The position numbers were made by a program, and so were the translations under genes. The notes beneath the pieces were generated by a model. That model searched no databases. It worked only from the letters and a program-made list of their open reading frames with translations, and had not been told where the DNA came from. Positions 1 to 8,711 of a stretch of DNA of 64,000 bases are shown in pieces (position 1 is the first letter of the stretch; the number at the start of each line of letters is the position of its first letter). The DNA comes from Vibrio atypicus (GTDB taxonomy: Bacteria > Pseudomonadota > Gammaproteobacteria > Enterobacterales > Vibrionaceae). Location of the stretch: NCBI RefSeq assembly GCF_009811315.1, contig NZ_BLID01000008.1, positions 207,571 to 271,570 of the forward strand, in the 5' to 3' direction.

Positions 1-2153
1 AGTTTGATTATCAGATTCCTGGACACCTTTTTCCTATTATAGGAGGTAGGGTTTCTGTGCCGTTTGGTCGTCAGACATTAGTTGGGATTGTGACGGCTTT
101 AGTCAACCAGTCTGAGTTTGATTTCGATAAGCTAAAACCCATCAAGCAAGTTCTTGATAGCCAACCGGTATGGCCTGATTCGCTTTACTCTCTATTACTT
201 TGGTGCAGCCAGTTTTATCAATATCCGCTTGGCGATACTTTGATGAATGCCATGCCAAGCGCCTTACGTAAAGGAAAGCCCGCTGACTTTTCAGCGCTCG
301 TGGAATGGCAGCTGACTGCAAGTGGCAAAGATCAATTGATGCAAGGTTTTGGACGCGCGGTGAAGCAGGCCAAGGTGATGTATATGTTGGAAGCGGGATC
401 CGTTCCGCATCAAGAGTTTGTCGATCAAGAGATTAGCTCCAGTGTCCTTAAAACCTTGGCTGAGAAAGGTTGGATTGAATCGCTAGAGAAGAAGCCAGTG
501 GTTCGCGATTGGAGCCAAGATGTTGAAGCGCAAGTCGATAAACCTAAACTCAATACTGAGCAAGCTGTTGCCATTGCTACCGTTAATAGTACCCTAGAGT
601 TTGGTTGCTTTCTTCTTGAAGGGGTTACTGGTTCAGGTAAAACCGAAGTCTATTTGAATCTCATAAAGCCAGTATTGGAGAAGGGAAGACAAGCTTTAGT
701 CTTGGTCCCTGAGATTGGCTTAACTCCGCAGACCATCAACCGATTTAAGAAGCGTTTTAATGTGCCTGTTGAAGTGATTCACTCCGGGCTCAATGACACC
801 GAACGCCTCAATGCTTGGCTTTCTGCGCGAGATAACGCTGCAGGTATCGTCATTGGTACGCGTTCGGCGCTGCTCACGCCCTTCCATGATCTGGGTATAA
901 TTATTGTTGATGAAGAGCATGACGCCTCTTATAAGCAGCAAGATAGCCTGCGATACCATGCGCGTGACGTGGCGGTCATGCGTGCTAATAAAGAGCAGAT
1001 ACCAATAGTGCTTGGTTCTGCGACGCCAGCATTGGAAACTCTACATAATGCGCTTTCAGGTAAATATCATCATCTCGTCTTATCCAAACGAGCGGGTAAT
1101 GCGACGCCCACTACCAACAAAGTGCTCGATATTAAAGGGTTGTATTTAGAGAGTGGACTTTCTTCGCCTTTAATTGCTGAAATGCGCAAGCACCTTCAGG
1201 CGGGTAACCAGGTGATGTTGTTCCTCAATCGTCGCGGCTTCTCTCCGGCCTTGATGTGTCATGAATGTGGTTGGATTGCAGAATGTAAACGTTGCGATGC
1301 CTATTATACTTACCATCAGTACAGCAATGAGATTCGCTGCCACCATTGCGGATCACAGCAGCCAACCATTCATCAGTGCCAAGGGTGCGGTTCTAGCCAC
1401 CTAGTGACGGTTGGAGTTGGCACCGAGCAACTTGAAAACCAGTTGGCGGATCTGTTTCCTGAATACAAAACCATTCGTATTGATCGCGATAGCACTCGTC
1501 GAAAAGGCAGCTTAGAGAGCGCCTTAGCCTCGATTCGTAACGGGGAATACCAGATTCTTATCGGCACCCAGATGTTGGCTAAGGGGCACCATTTTCCTGA
1601 TGTGACGCTGGTGGGGCTGCTTGATGTCGATGGCTCGCTATACAGCAGTGACTTTCGCGCTTCTGAACGTTTAGCTCAGTTGTTTATCCAAGTCGCGGGC
1701 CGTGCTGGTCGCGCGAGTAAGCCGGGTGAGGTGGTGCTTCAAACTCACCATCCAGAACATAGCTTGCTTGAAGCGCTACTGACGAAAAGCTACCGTGACT
1801 TTGCAGAAACCGCATTACAAGAACGAAAAATGGCGATGCTGCCGCCTTTCTCATTTTTGACTCTTTTCCGGGCTGAAGCGAATAATAGTGATCACGTAGA
1901 AGACTTCCTGCGCCAAGTGCGTCATACACTGGAAGCCCACCCACTGTTTGATAATTACTGTCAGGTATTAGGCCCGACGCCAGCGCCTCTTGCGAAACGA
2001 GCCGGTAAATATCGCTGGCAGTTGTTACTACAAACACAAAATCGCTCAACGATGCAGCGTTTGTTATCTAGCGCAAAGCCTGCAATTCAATTGCTCCCGA
2101 GTGCAAAAAAAGTTCGCTGGACGCTCGATATTGAACCGCAAGACTTAAGCTAA
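1..2153 (+). CDS. priA: Primosomal protein N' (replication restart helicase PriA), 5' end cut by window
   Basis: PriA is a 3'-5' superfamily 2 helicase that recognises abandoned replication forks and reloads DnaB through PriB/DnaT. The reading frame is open from base 3, and its first residues (FDYQIPG...GGRVSVPFG) match the N-terminal DNA-binding domain. The GTG at 57 is therefore an internal valine, and the true start lies before the window. Visible motifs are Walker A GVTGSGKTE, the DEEH box (IIVDEEHD) and a zinc-binding insert with paired cysteines (CHECGW, CKRCD, CHHCGS, CQGCGS). The C-terminus looks complete. It is followed by cytR in the same orientation, as in other gammaproteobacteria. 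Identity is certain; only the extreme N-terminus is missing. Confidence 0.97.
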   Translation, partial: FDYQIPGHLFPIIGGRVSVPFGRQTLVGIVTALVNQSEFDFDKLKPIKQVLDSQPVWPDSLYSLLLWCSQFYQYPLGDTLMNAMPSALRKGKPADFSALVEWQLTASGKDQLMQGFGRAVKQAKVMYMLEAGSVPHQEFVDQEISSSVLKTLAEKGWIESLEKKPVVRDWSQDVEAQVDKPKLNTEQAVAIATVNSTLEFGCFLLEGVTGSGKTEVYLNLIKPVLEKGRQALVLVPEIGLTPQTINRFKKRFNVPVEVIHSGLNDTERLNAWLSARDNAAGIVIGTRSALLTPFHDLGIIIVDEEHDASYKQQDSLRYHARDVAVMRANKEQIPIVLGSATPALETLHNALSGKYHHLVLSKRAGNATPTTNKVLDIKGLYLESGLSSPLIAEMRKHLQAGNQVMLFLNRRGFSPALMCHECGWIAECKRCDAYYTYHQYSNEIRCHHCGSQQPTIHQCQGCGSSHLVTVGVGTEQLENQLADLFPEYKTIRIDRDSTRRKGSLESALASIRNGEYQILIGTQMLAKGHHFPDVTLVGLLDVDGSLYSSDFRASERLAQLFIQVAGRAGRASKPGEVVLQTHHPEHSLLEALLTKSYRDFAETALQERKMAMLPPFSFLTLFRAEANNSDHVEDFLRQVRHTLEAHPLFDNYCQVLGPTPAPLAKRAGKYRWQLLLQTQNRSTMQRLLSSAKPAIQLLPSAKKVRWTLDIEPQDLS

Positions 2154-2506
2154 TAATTAACCAAACGGAGCGCTAGTCTGTTAATTTTGGCTAGTTTGAC
2201 TGTTACAAATAATTAATGAGTTGCACTTTTTTCATTTATTTGTGATTGAGATCTAGTTTGCCCTGTCCGTTTTGTTAAATCTCCCGTAACTTTGTGTTCT
2301 GAAATGAATAAACTAGTCCAAGTATTACTTTAATCGAAGTATTTGATTGTAGTAGGTTAAACGTTTGCTTAGCGCAGATGGACGATAAGAATGGGTAATA
2401 GCCCATCACCAACATACATTTTGCCGTTTTCGCAAGGTGTATCGTTCAGCAAGGTTTAGGTGGCACAACCGCTACCAATTTTAGAAATTGAAGAGGGTAA
2501 AATTTT
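2154..2506. other. priA-cytR intergenic region (353 bp)
   Basis: No convincing gene is present. The region is AT-rich and should hold the cytR promoter. A weak CRP-like half-site (TGTGA at 2241, degenerate second half TCTAG at 2252) is visible, and a short hairpin ATGGG/CCCAT lies at 2391-2406. CytR regulators act together with CRP, so a CRP site would be expected, but this match is poor. There is no clear terminator behind priA. Confidence 0.4.
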
Positions 2507-3514
2507 ATGGCGACAATGAAGGATGTTGCCCAGCTAGCAGGAGTTTCGACGGCGACGGTTTCAAGAGCGCTGATGAACCCAGAAAAGGTATCTTCCGCAA
2601 CTAGGAAGCGAGTTGAAGATGCTGTGCTAGAAGCTGGATATTCACCAAACTCTTTGGCGCGCAACCTGCGTCGGAATGAATCTAAAACCATCATTGCGAT
2701 TATTCCTGATATCTGTGACCCGTATTACACAGAGATCATTCGTGGTATTGAAGATGCTGCAATGGAGCATGGTTATATTGTGTTACTTGGTGACAGCGGT
2801 CAGCAGAAAAAGCGTGAAAGCTCTTTTGTAAACCTTGTCTTTACTAAGCAAGCTGACGGTATGCTATTACTTGGCACGGACTTGCCATTTGATGTGAGTA
2901 AACCAGAACAGAAAAACCTACCACCTATGGTTATGGCATGTGAATTCGCACCTGAACTTGAGCTGCCTACTGTTCATATCGATAACTTAACATCGGCATT
3001 TGAAGCGGTGAATTACCTGACTCAAATGGGGCACAAACGTGTGGCACAGATTTCAGGTCCAGAGACAGCTACACTGTGTCAATTCCGACATCAAGGTTAT
3101 CAGCAGGCGTTGCGCCGTGCGGGAATCACGATGAATCCAAATTATTGCACTTATGGTGACTTTACATTCGAATCGGGCGCAAAAGCGATTCGTCAGTTGT
3201 TGTCACTGTCTGAGCCACCAACCGCTGTTTTCTGTCATAACGATGCGATGTCGATTGGTGCTATCCAAGAGGCGAAGAAGCTTGGTTTACGTGTTCCCCA
3301 AGATCTTTCTGTGGTTGGTTTTGATGATATTCAGTTTGCCCAATACTGCGATCCACCGTTAACAACGATTTCTCAGCCTCGCTATGAGATTGGTCGTCAA
3401 GCGATGCTAATGATGTTGGAGTTATTGCGTGGACATGACGTAAGAGCGGGTTCGCGCTTACTCGAAACAAAACTGGTTGTGCGTGAGAGTGCTGCACCAC
3501 CGAGAGTTCTTTAG
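2507..3514 (+). CDS. cytR: LacI-family transcriptional repressor CytR
   Basis: A 335-residue LacI/GalR-family regulator. The N-terminal helix-turn-helix (MATMKDVAQLAGVSTATVSR) is followed by a hinge helix (NSLARNLRR) and a periplasmic-binding-protein-like effector domain ending in the usual GFDDIQFA...TTISQPRYEIG region. Its position between priA and ftsN is the conserved place of cytR, the cytidine-responsive repressor that binds DNA together with CRP. In vibrios CytR is also known as a positive regulator of competence. The start at ATG 2507 is preceded by a GAGGG ribosome site. Identity rests on synteny plus overall family resemblance. Confidence 0.9.
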   Translation: MATMKDVAQLAGVSTATVSRALMNPEKVSSATRKRVEDAVLEAGYSPNSLARNLRRNESKTIIAIIPDICDPYYTEIIRGIEDAAMEHGYIVLLGDSGQQKKRESSFVNLVFTKQADGMLLLGTDLPFDVSKPEQKNLPPMVMACEFAPELELPTVHIDNLTSAFEAVNYLTQMGHKRVAQISGPETATLCQFRHQGYQQALRRAGITMNPNYCTYGDFTFESGAKAIRQLLSLSEPPTAVFCHNDAMSIGAIQEAKKLGLRVPQDLSVVGFDDIQFAQYCDPPLTTISQPRYEIGRQAMLMMLELLRGHDVRAGSRLLETKLVVRESAAPPRVL

Positions 3515-3526
3515 TTTAGTGATATA

Positions 3527-3551
3527 AGCGGCGCATTTTGATGCGCCGCTT
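3527..3551 (+). terminator. Rho-independent terminator after cytR
   Basis: A perfect 10-bp stem (AGCGGCGCAT / ATGCGCCGCT) with a 4-base loop lies 13 bases after the cytR stop codon. The T-tract is weak, so termination may be partial. Confidence 0.7.
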
Positions 3552-3626
3552 CCATTTCAGCGCTGTCATCGAATGCTAATCTGGATTAACATGTTGTCAG
3601 TAGTAATAAACAATTGATGTACAACA

Positions 3627-4172
3627 GTGGCAAACAGAGATTATGTAAAACGTGGTCGAGGGAACAGCGGGCGAAAACCTGCAAGTAAAAAAGCAGCTCC
3701 TCGAAGAAAACCATGGCGCAGTGGATTGATTGCAATCCTATTAGTCGGCGTATTTGGCTACGGTCTATATACGTTGAGCAATGATCCTGAACCACCAGCG
3801 CCAGTTGTTGAAACCAAGCCAAAACCGAAACCAAAGCCTAAAGCGACCTTACCACCGCCACCGGAAGAGAAGTGGGATTACGTCGATACCTTGCCAAGCC
3901 GTGAAATAGAGGTGAAGGCAAAAGAGCAAGTGGTTTCCGAGATTCCTTATGTGATGCAGTGTGGCGCGTACAAAAATGCGCAGCAAGCTGAAGCACGTAA
4001 GCTTGATATCGCTTTCCAAGGAATAAAGAGCAAAATCCGCAAGAAAGAGGGCAGCAGCTGGTATCGCGTGGTACTAGGACCTTACAAATTTAAGCGTGAT
4101 GCAGAGCGAGATAAACATAAACTGCAACGTGCCAAGATTGAACCTTGTGCGATTTGGAAAGAAACGCAATAA
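3627..4172 (+). CDS. ftsN: Cell division protein FtsN (short form)
   Basis: FtsN is a bitopic septal protein that triggers constriction and binds denuded glycan at the division site. The 181-residue product has a basic cytoplasmic tail, one transmembrane segment (about residues 33-50), a proline/lysine-rich linker with KPKP repeats, and a C-terminal SPOR domain (about 105-178) with two cysteines (C112, C174) that could form the SPOR disulfide. The activating element WDYVDTL places W83, Y85 and L89 at the same numbers as in E. coli. E. coli FtsN is about 319 residues; this one has a much shorter periplasmic linker. The start is GTG. Confidence 0.92.
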   Translation: MANRDYVKRGRGNSGRKPASKKAAPRRKPWRSGLIAILLVGVFGYGLYTLSNDPEPPAPVVETKPKPKPKPKATLPPPPEEKWDYVDTLPSREIEVKAKEQVVSEIPYVMQCGAYKNAQQAEARKLDIAFQGIKSKIRKKEGSSWYRVVLGPYKFKRDAERDKHKLQRAKIEPCAIWKETQ

Positions 4173-4181
4173 GAATAACAA

Positions 4182-4209
4182 AACGAACCTTTCGGGGTTC
4201 GTTTTTCGT
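4182..4209 (+). terminator. Rho-independent terminator after ftsN
   Basis: Stem AACGAACC / GGTTCGTT with a 6-base loop, followed by a T-rich tract. It separates ftsN from the hslV promoter. Confidence 0.85.
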
Positions 4210-4229
4210 TTCTATCTCTGCTCCATTCC

Positions 4230-4258
4230 CTTGAATTCCTCTATCTATAACCTCATAT
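4230..4258 (+). promoter_or_regulatory. Sigma-32-type heat-shock promoter for hslVU
   Basis: A perfect -35 element CTTGAA (4230-4235), a 15-base spacer, then CCTCATAT (4251-4258) against the RpoH -10 consensus CCCCATnT. It sits about 40 bases upstream of the hslV start. hslVU is a classical RpoH regulon operon, so the match is expected biologically as well as by sequence. Confidence 0.8.
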
Positions 4259-4299
4259 ACTTTTAACACTGAGATTAAAATAACTATGAGGCCCTACTC

Positions 4300-4845
4300 G
4301 TGACTACCATTGTATCTGTACGTCGAAATAACAAAGTCGTCATCGCTGGTGATGGACAAGTATCTCTGGGTAACACAGTAATGAAGGGCAATGCGCGCAA
4401 AGTGCGTCGCCTCTACAACAATAAAGTACTGGCTGGCTTTGCTGGTGGTACAGCAGACGCTTTCACCTTGTTTGAAAAGTTTGAGAGCAAACTGCAAATG
4501 CACCAAGGTCATTTAACTAAAGCAGCGGTAGAGCTTGCGAAAGATTGGCGCAGTGATCGCGCACTACGTAAGTTAGAAGCCTTGCTTGCGGTTGCTGACG
4601 AAACGGCATCACTTATCATCACGGGTAACGGTGATGTGGTTCAGCCAGAAAACGATCTGATTGCGATTGGTTCTGGTGGTAACTTTGCACAAGCTGCAGC
4701 GACAGCGCTACTTGAAAATACAGAATTAGATGCACGTGACATCGCAGAAAAATCACTGACTATTGCAGGTGATATTTGTGTGTTCACTAACCATCACCAC
4801 ACTATTGAAGAACTAGAAATCCCAGCGGACAAAACTGCTGAATAA
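4300..4845 (+). CDS. hslV: ATP-dependent protease peptidase subunit HslV (ClpQ)
   Basis: HslV is the proteasome-like threonine peptidase of the HslUV complex. The product begins M-T-T-I-V-S; removal of Met exposes the catalytic N-terminal threonine. The core (GDGQVSLGNTVMKGN, AGGTADAFTLFE, the ITGNGDV loop) closely follows E. coli HslV. The start is GTG, confirmed by the conserved T-T-I-V N-terminus immediately behind it. It is followed 37 bases later by hslU, and a heat-shock promoter precedes it. Confidence 0.97.
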   Translation: MTTIVSVRRNNKVVIAGDGQVSLGNTVMKGNARKVRRLYNNKVLAGFAGGTADAFTLFEKFESKLQMHQGHLTKAAVELAKDWRSDRALRKLEALLAVADETASLIITGNGDVVQPENDLIAIGSGGNFAQAAATALLENTELDARDIAEKSLTIAGDICVFTNHHHTIEELEIPADKTAE

Positions 4846-4882
4846 CCAAAGATAGTGGCAAACAAATTTAAGGAAATTGATT

Positions 4883-6217
4883 ATGTCTGAAATGACTCCT
4901 CGCGAAATTGTTCATGAACTAAACCGCCATATCATTGGTCAGGAAAACGCGAAACGCTCGGTAGCGATTGCTCTACGTAACCGCTGGCGCCGTATGCAGC
5001 TTGAAGAGAGCTTACGTGTAGAAGTAACACCAAAAAACATTCTGATGATCGGCCCAACAGGTGTGGGTAAAACCGAGATCGCTCGTCGTCTAGCTAAGCT
5101 AGCAAATGCCCCTTTCATCAAGGTAGAAGCGACTAAGTTTACTGAAGTTGGCTACGTGGGTAAGGAAGTGGAAACCATCATCCGTGATCTGACGGATGTG
5201 GCAATCAAAATGACCCACCAGCAAGCGATGGAAAAAGTAAAGTTCCGCGCAGAAGAGCAAGCAGAAGAGCGTATCCTTGATGCACTACTACCGCCAGCTC
5301 GCGATGCTTGGGGTCAAAACGAACAGCAAGATGATACTTCTTCAAATACGCGTCAAATCTTCCGTAAGAAATTGCGTGAAGGCAAGCTTGATGACAAAGA
5401 GATCGAAATCGATGTCGCTGCGCCGCAAATGGGTGTAGAGATCATGGCGCCTCCAGGTATGGAAGAGATGACCAATCAGCTACAAGGCATGTTCCAAAAC
5501 CTTGCCGGTGACACGAAGAAGAAGCGCAAGCTAAAGATTAAAGATGCGTTTAAAGCGCTGTCTGAAGAAGAAGCGGCGAAGCTGGTGAATCAAGAAGAGC
5601 TTAAAGAGCAAGCGATCTACAACGTTGAAAACAACGGTATCGTATTTATCGATGAGATCGACAAAATCTGTAAGCGCGGTGAAAGCTCTGGCCCAGATGT
5701 GTCTCGTGAAGGTGTTCAGCGTGACCTACTGCCTCTGATTGAAGGTAGCACAGTGTCGACTAAGCACGGCATGGTGAAAACAGACCACATCCTATTTGTT
5801 GCATCAGGCGCATTCCAAGTGGCTAAGCCATCGGATCTAATCCCTGAGCTACAAGGTCGTCTGCCAATTCGTGTTGAGCTAGAAGCGCTTTCAAGCAATG
5901 ACTTCAAACGTATCCTAACTGAGCCTAAAGCGTCTCTAACAGAGCAATACGTTGCACTAATGAAGACCGAAGAAGTGGATGTTGAGTTTACTGAAGACGG
6001 TATTACTCAGATCGCAGAAGCGGCCTGGACAGTGAACGAAACTACGGAAAACATTGGTGCTCGACGCCTGCATACTGTGATGGAACGCTTGATGGATGAG
6101 ATTTCATTTGAAGCAACAGACAAAGCGGGCGCGAAGTTAACGATTGACGCTGAGTATGTGAAAGACAAACTGGGCGACACGATTGAAGATGAGGACCTAA
6201 GTCGTTTTATTCTTTAA
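4883..6217 (+). CDS. hslU: ATPase subunit HslU of HslUV protease (ClpY)
   Basis: HslU is the hexameric AAA+ unfoldase that feeds substrates to HslV. The start is ATG 4883, preceded by AAGGA; the TTG two codons upstream is not needed. Visible are Walker A GPTGVGKT (residues 57-64), the pore motif GYVGKEVE, Walker B IVFIDEIDK, sensor residues, and the C-terminal tail EDLSRFIL that docks into HslV. The length of 444 residues matches E. coli (443). It forms an operon with hslV. Confidence 0.97.
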   Translation: MSEMTPREIVHELNRHIIGQENAKRSVAIALRNRWRRMQLEESLRVEVTPKNILMIGPTGVGKTEIARRLAKLANAPFIKVEATKFTEVGYVGKEVETIIRDLTDVAIKMTHQQAMEKVKFRAEEQAEERILDALLPPARDAWGQNEQQDDTSSNTRQIFRKKLREGKLDDKEIEIDVAAPQMGVEIMAPPGMEEMTNQLQGMFQNLAGDTKKKRKLKIKDAFKALSEEEAAKLVNQEELKEQAIYNVENNGIVFIDEIDKICKRGESSGPDVSREGVQRDLLPLIEGSTVSTKHGMVKTDHILFVASGAFQVAKPSDLIPELQGRLPIRVELEALSSNDFKRILTEPKASLTEQYVALMKTEEVDVEFTEDGITQIAEAAWTVNETTENIGARRLHTVMERLMDEISFEATDKAGAKLTIDAEYVKDKLGDTIEDEDLSRFIL

Positions 6218-6235
6218 TCGACAATTTATTTTATC

Positions 6236-6262
6236 AAGCCGACCGAATGGTCGGCTTTTTTG
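6236..6262 (+). terminator. Rho-independent terminator after hslU
   Basis: Stem AAGCCGACC / GGTCGGCTT with GAAT loop and a run of T. It closes the hslVU operon. Confidence 0.9.
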
Positions 6263-6443
6263 TCTCCTTAATTCATAAATAAGATTTTTATATATTTCGG
6301 AAAAATCATGTTTATTTTGTGAATCTTTCGATTATTCCTAAGTTAAATGTTTTGTTACATTTATAAATGTTGATGAGCTTCTTTATAACATTTTGTTTTT
6401 ATTTGGTTTTGAGAACCCTCATTCAACACAAAGGAGAATTAGA

Positions 6444-7847
6444 ATGAACGATTTGGGCTTAGGACAAACTTCGAAGGTGGAACAGCGTCGTCAGATGTTA
6501 CACCGAGGAATTAAAGCGGCAGTATTTGGTGTGCCGTTACTCGCATTGGGCTTAACAATTAATAGCTCAGTCTTAATGACTGACGCAGGTTACAGCTACG
6601 TACACCAAAATAACATTACTGGCGAATTGGATGTGTTCACCGAACCTGGGATTCACTTCCGAATGCCGTTTCTTTCCAAGATCACTCAGTATGATCAAGT
6701 TATTACTGTGTCATTTGGTAACAGCAAAGGTGAAGACTTTTATCAACGCCTTGACCCAGTACAAGTGCGATTTGCAGATACCTACATAGGTCAAATACCG
6801 GTGACGTTTCGTTTCAAGCTCAGCAACGATCCTGAAGCGGTTAAGAAAATGCATAGAGAATTTCGCAATAACAGTAACCTTATTGATGCGCTTTTAGTAA
6901 AGAATGCACGTAACGTGACTGTCATTACCGCAACTCAGTACACAGGGGAAGAGTTTTTCCAAGGTGGTTTGAATCAATTCAAATCAAAACTTGGTGATCA
7001 GCTGCGCGACGGCATCTACACCACAGAGCGTCGTCAGGTGGAAGTGGAGCAGCTAGATCTCGCGCCAGTGGGTGTCGATCAGTCGAATGCCAATCAGCTG
7101 CAACGTACGAATCAGCTCGTTTGGAAAACAGTGCCTGTGGTGGACGAAAGTGGCCAACCTGTTCGACAGGATAATCCATTACAACAATATGGAATTCAAG
7201 TGACGCAGGTGACTATTGGCGATCCTCAACCTGAGAAGCAGCTTGATCAACTATTAGCTGATAAAAAGCGTTTAGTGGCCGACCGCATCCGTGCAATACA
7301 GGAGCAAGAAACATCTAAGGCACAGGCGGAAACCGAGCAGCTTCGTAAAGAAATTCAGCGAACTCGTGAAGTTCAAGATGCGCAGCGTCAGAAAGAACTG
7401 GCTATTATCTCTCAACAGAAAGAGGTTGAAGTCGCAAGGCAAATTGCTGAGCGAGAAATTGTTGAAGTCGAGAAGACCAAACGCTTAGCTGAAGTGGACA
7501 AAGAGAAAGAGTTAGCGATTGCCGAAGCAAACCTAGCGATTCAGCAAGCGAATGCTTTATCGGCAGAATTTGAAGCGAAAGCGATTCTAGAGAAAGGTCG
7601 AGCTGAGGCTGAAGTATTAAAAGCGAAGTACGCTGCGTTGGGCGCTAACCGCGAAGTCTATTTAGCAGAATTAAACCGAGATGTTGCAAACTCTCTCTAT
7701 AGTAACCTGCAAAACTTCCAAGTTCAGATGCCACAAAATTACATCGGTGGTAGTGACGAAACTGGTCTAAAAACCAACTTGGATGTGATTACAGGATTTG
7801 GCGCATTAGGCTTAATGGACCAAACAAAGAAGGTGGCGCAGCAATAG
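6444..7847 (+). CDS. SPFH/band-7 domain membrane protein
   Basis: A 467-residue protein with a short N-terminus, one transmembrane segment (about residues 25-45) and an SPFH/band-7 region. A long charged coiled coil follows (about residues 270-400), rich in Glu, Lys, Gln and Arg and typical of prohibitin/flotillin-like scaffolds. ATG 6444 is chosen because it follows AAGGAGAA; the upstream in-frame extension lacks a ribosome site. Such proteins build membrane-associated rings, but the client of this one is unknown. It stands alone, with no NfeD partner beside it. Function beyond the fold is not assignable. Confidence 0.8.
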   Translation: MNDLGLGQTSKVEQRRQMLHRGIKAAVFGVPLLALGLTINSSVLMTDAGYSYVHQNNITGELDVFTEPGIHFRMPFLSKITQYDQVITVSFGNSKGEDFYQRLDPVQVRFADTYIGQIPVTFRFKLSNDPEAVKKMHREFRNNSNLIDALLVKNARNVTVITATQYTGEEFFQGGLNQFKSKLGDQLRDGIYTTERRQVEVEQLDLAPVGVDQSNANQLQRTNQLVWKTVPVVDESGQPVRQDNPLQQYGIQVTQVTIGDPQPEKQLDQLLADKKRLVADRIRAIQEQETSKAQAETEQLRKEIQRTREVQDAQRQKELAIISQQKEVEVARQIAEREIVEVEKTKRLAEVDKEKELAIAEANLAIQQANALSAEFEAKAILEKGRAEAEVLKAKYAALGANREVYLAELNRDVANSLYSNLQNFQVQMPQNYIGGSDETGLKTNLDVITGFGALGLMDQTKKVAQQ

Positions 7848-7886
7848 GAACATGGGTAACCCAAAGCACTGAGAGCTTTGTAAAAT

Positions 7887-7922
7887 AAAAAGAGGCTGAT
7901 AGATACTATCAGCCTCTTTTTT
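7887..7922. terminator. Bidirectional terminator between the SPFH gene and frdD
   Basis: A perfect 12-bp stem (AGAGGCTGATAG / CTATCAGCCTCT) with a 3-base loop, flanked by A-runs and T-runs so that it works on both strands. It serves two convergent units. Confidence 0.9.
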
Positions 7923-7936
7923 ACTTCAGTTAGTCT

Positions 7937-8314
7937 CTAAATCATGAAGATAAAGATAACCGCTAGCGCTGAGATTAAACCAGCAAAAGCGTAGCATGCC
8001 ACTTTACCAACCACACCTGTGTGGAATTTCAGGTCGTGCATGCCGTGATGTACACGGTGCATTGCGTGCCACATTGGTAGAGCTAGCGTACCAATGATAA
8101 ACAGTGCACCGATGATGCTAGTTGCAAACTCAGACACACGCTCGTAGCTAAGTGCTTCTGCGTTAATCACGCCCAGTGGTACTAGTACGCCAAGCACTAA
8201 GATAGTGATTGGAGTAATCATCGCAAACCAAGTACCGCCAGCGCCAAATAGGCCCCACCAGATTGGCTCATCTGAACGTTTCGGAGCTCTATCAACAGAG
8301 TAATTAGGTTTCAT
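7937..8314 (-). CDS. frdD: Fumarate reductase membrane anchor subunit FrdD
   Basis: A 125-residue, three-helix membrane subunit that, with FrdC, anchors the FrdAB catalytic dimer and forms the menaquinol sites. The N-terminal motif RSDEPIWWGLFGAGG and the HRVHHGMHDL loop are characteristic of FrdD. It is the last gene of frdABCD, 12 bases behind frdC. Confidence 0.95.
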   Translation of the reverse strand: MKPNYSVDRAPKRSDEPIWWGLFGAGGTWFAMITPITILVLGVLVPLGVINAEALSYERVSEFATSIIGALFIIGTLALPMWHAMHRVHHGMHDLKFHTGVVGKVACYAFAGLISALAVIFIFMI

Positions 8315-8326
8315 CGTTAACGCTCC

Positions 8327-8710
8327 TTACACCACGACTAAGACGATTAGTGAAATAAATGCCACGGCAGCCCATTGAGTTAGCACAATAATCTTTTTGT
8401 CTACTGGCTTACCTTTTAGGCGAATTGGCATAACTTGCGGCATCATGCTAAAGAAAGTCTGAGCATGAAGCAGACTACCAGCGAGTGCCACGATGTTAAT
8501 CGCGATGATCACTGGGTTAGCCATGAAGTTTAGCCAGGTTTGCCACGCTTCAGGCCCTTTCACTAATGAGCCTAAACCGAAGGTTAGGAACAGTGTGAAT
8601 AGGATCAATGGCAGTACGGTGGCTTCACGCAGCATGTAGAAGCGGTAAAACGGATGATTTTTCCACCAAGTACGTTTTACTTCACGAACGTAAGGTTTAC
8701 GGTTACTCAT
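8327..8710 (-). CDS. frdC: Fumarate reductase membrane anchor subunit FrdC
   Basis: A 127-residue integral membrane subunit with three hydrophobic helices. The start is taken at MSNRKPYVREVKRTWW, which matches the conserved FrdC N-terminus (RPY...TWW...FYRFYMLREAT); the longer in-frame extension overlaps frdB and has no family support. It lies one base behind frdB, indicating tight translational coupling. Confidence 0.95.
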   Translation of the reverse strand: MSNRKPYVREVKRTWWKNHPFYRFYMLREATVLPLILFTLFLTFGLGSLVKGPEAWQTWLNFMANPVIIAINIVALAGSLLHAQTFFSMMPQVMPIRLKGKPVDKKIIVLTQWAAVAFISLIVLVVV

Positions 8711-8711
8711 C

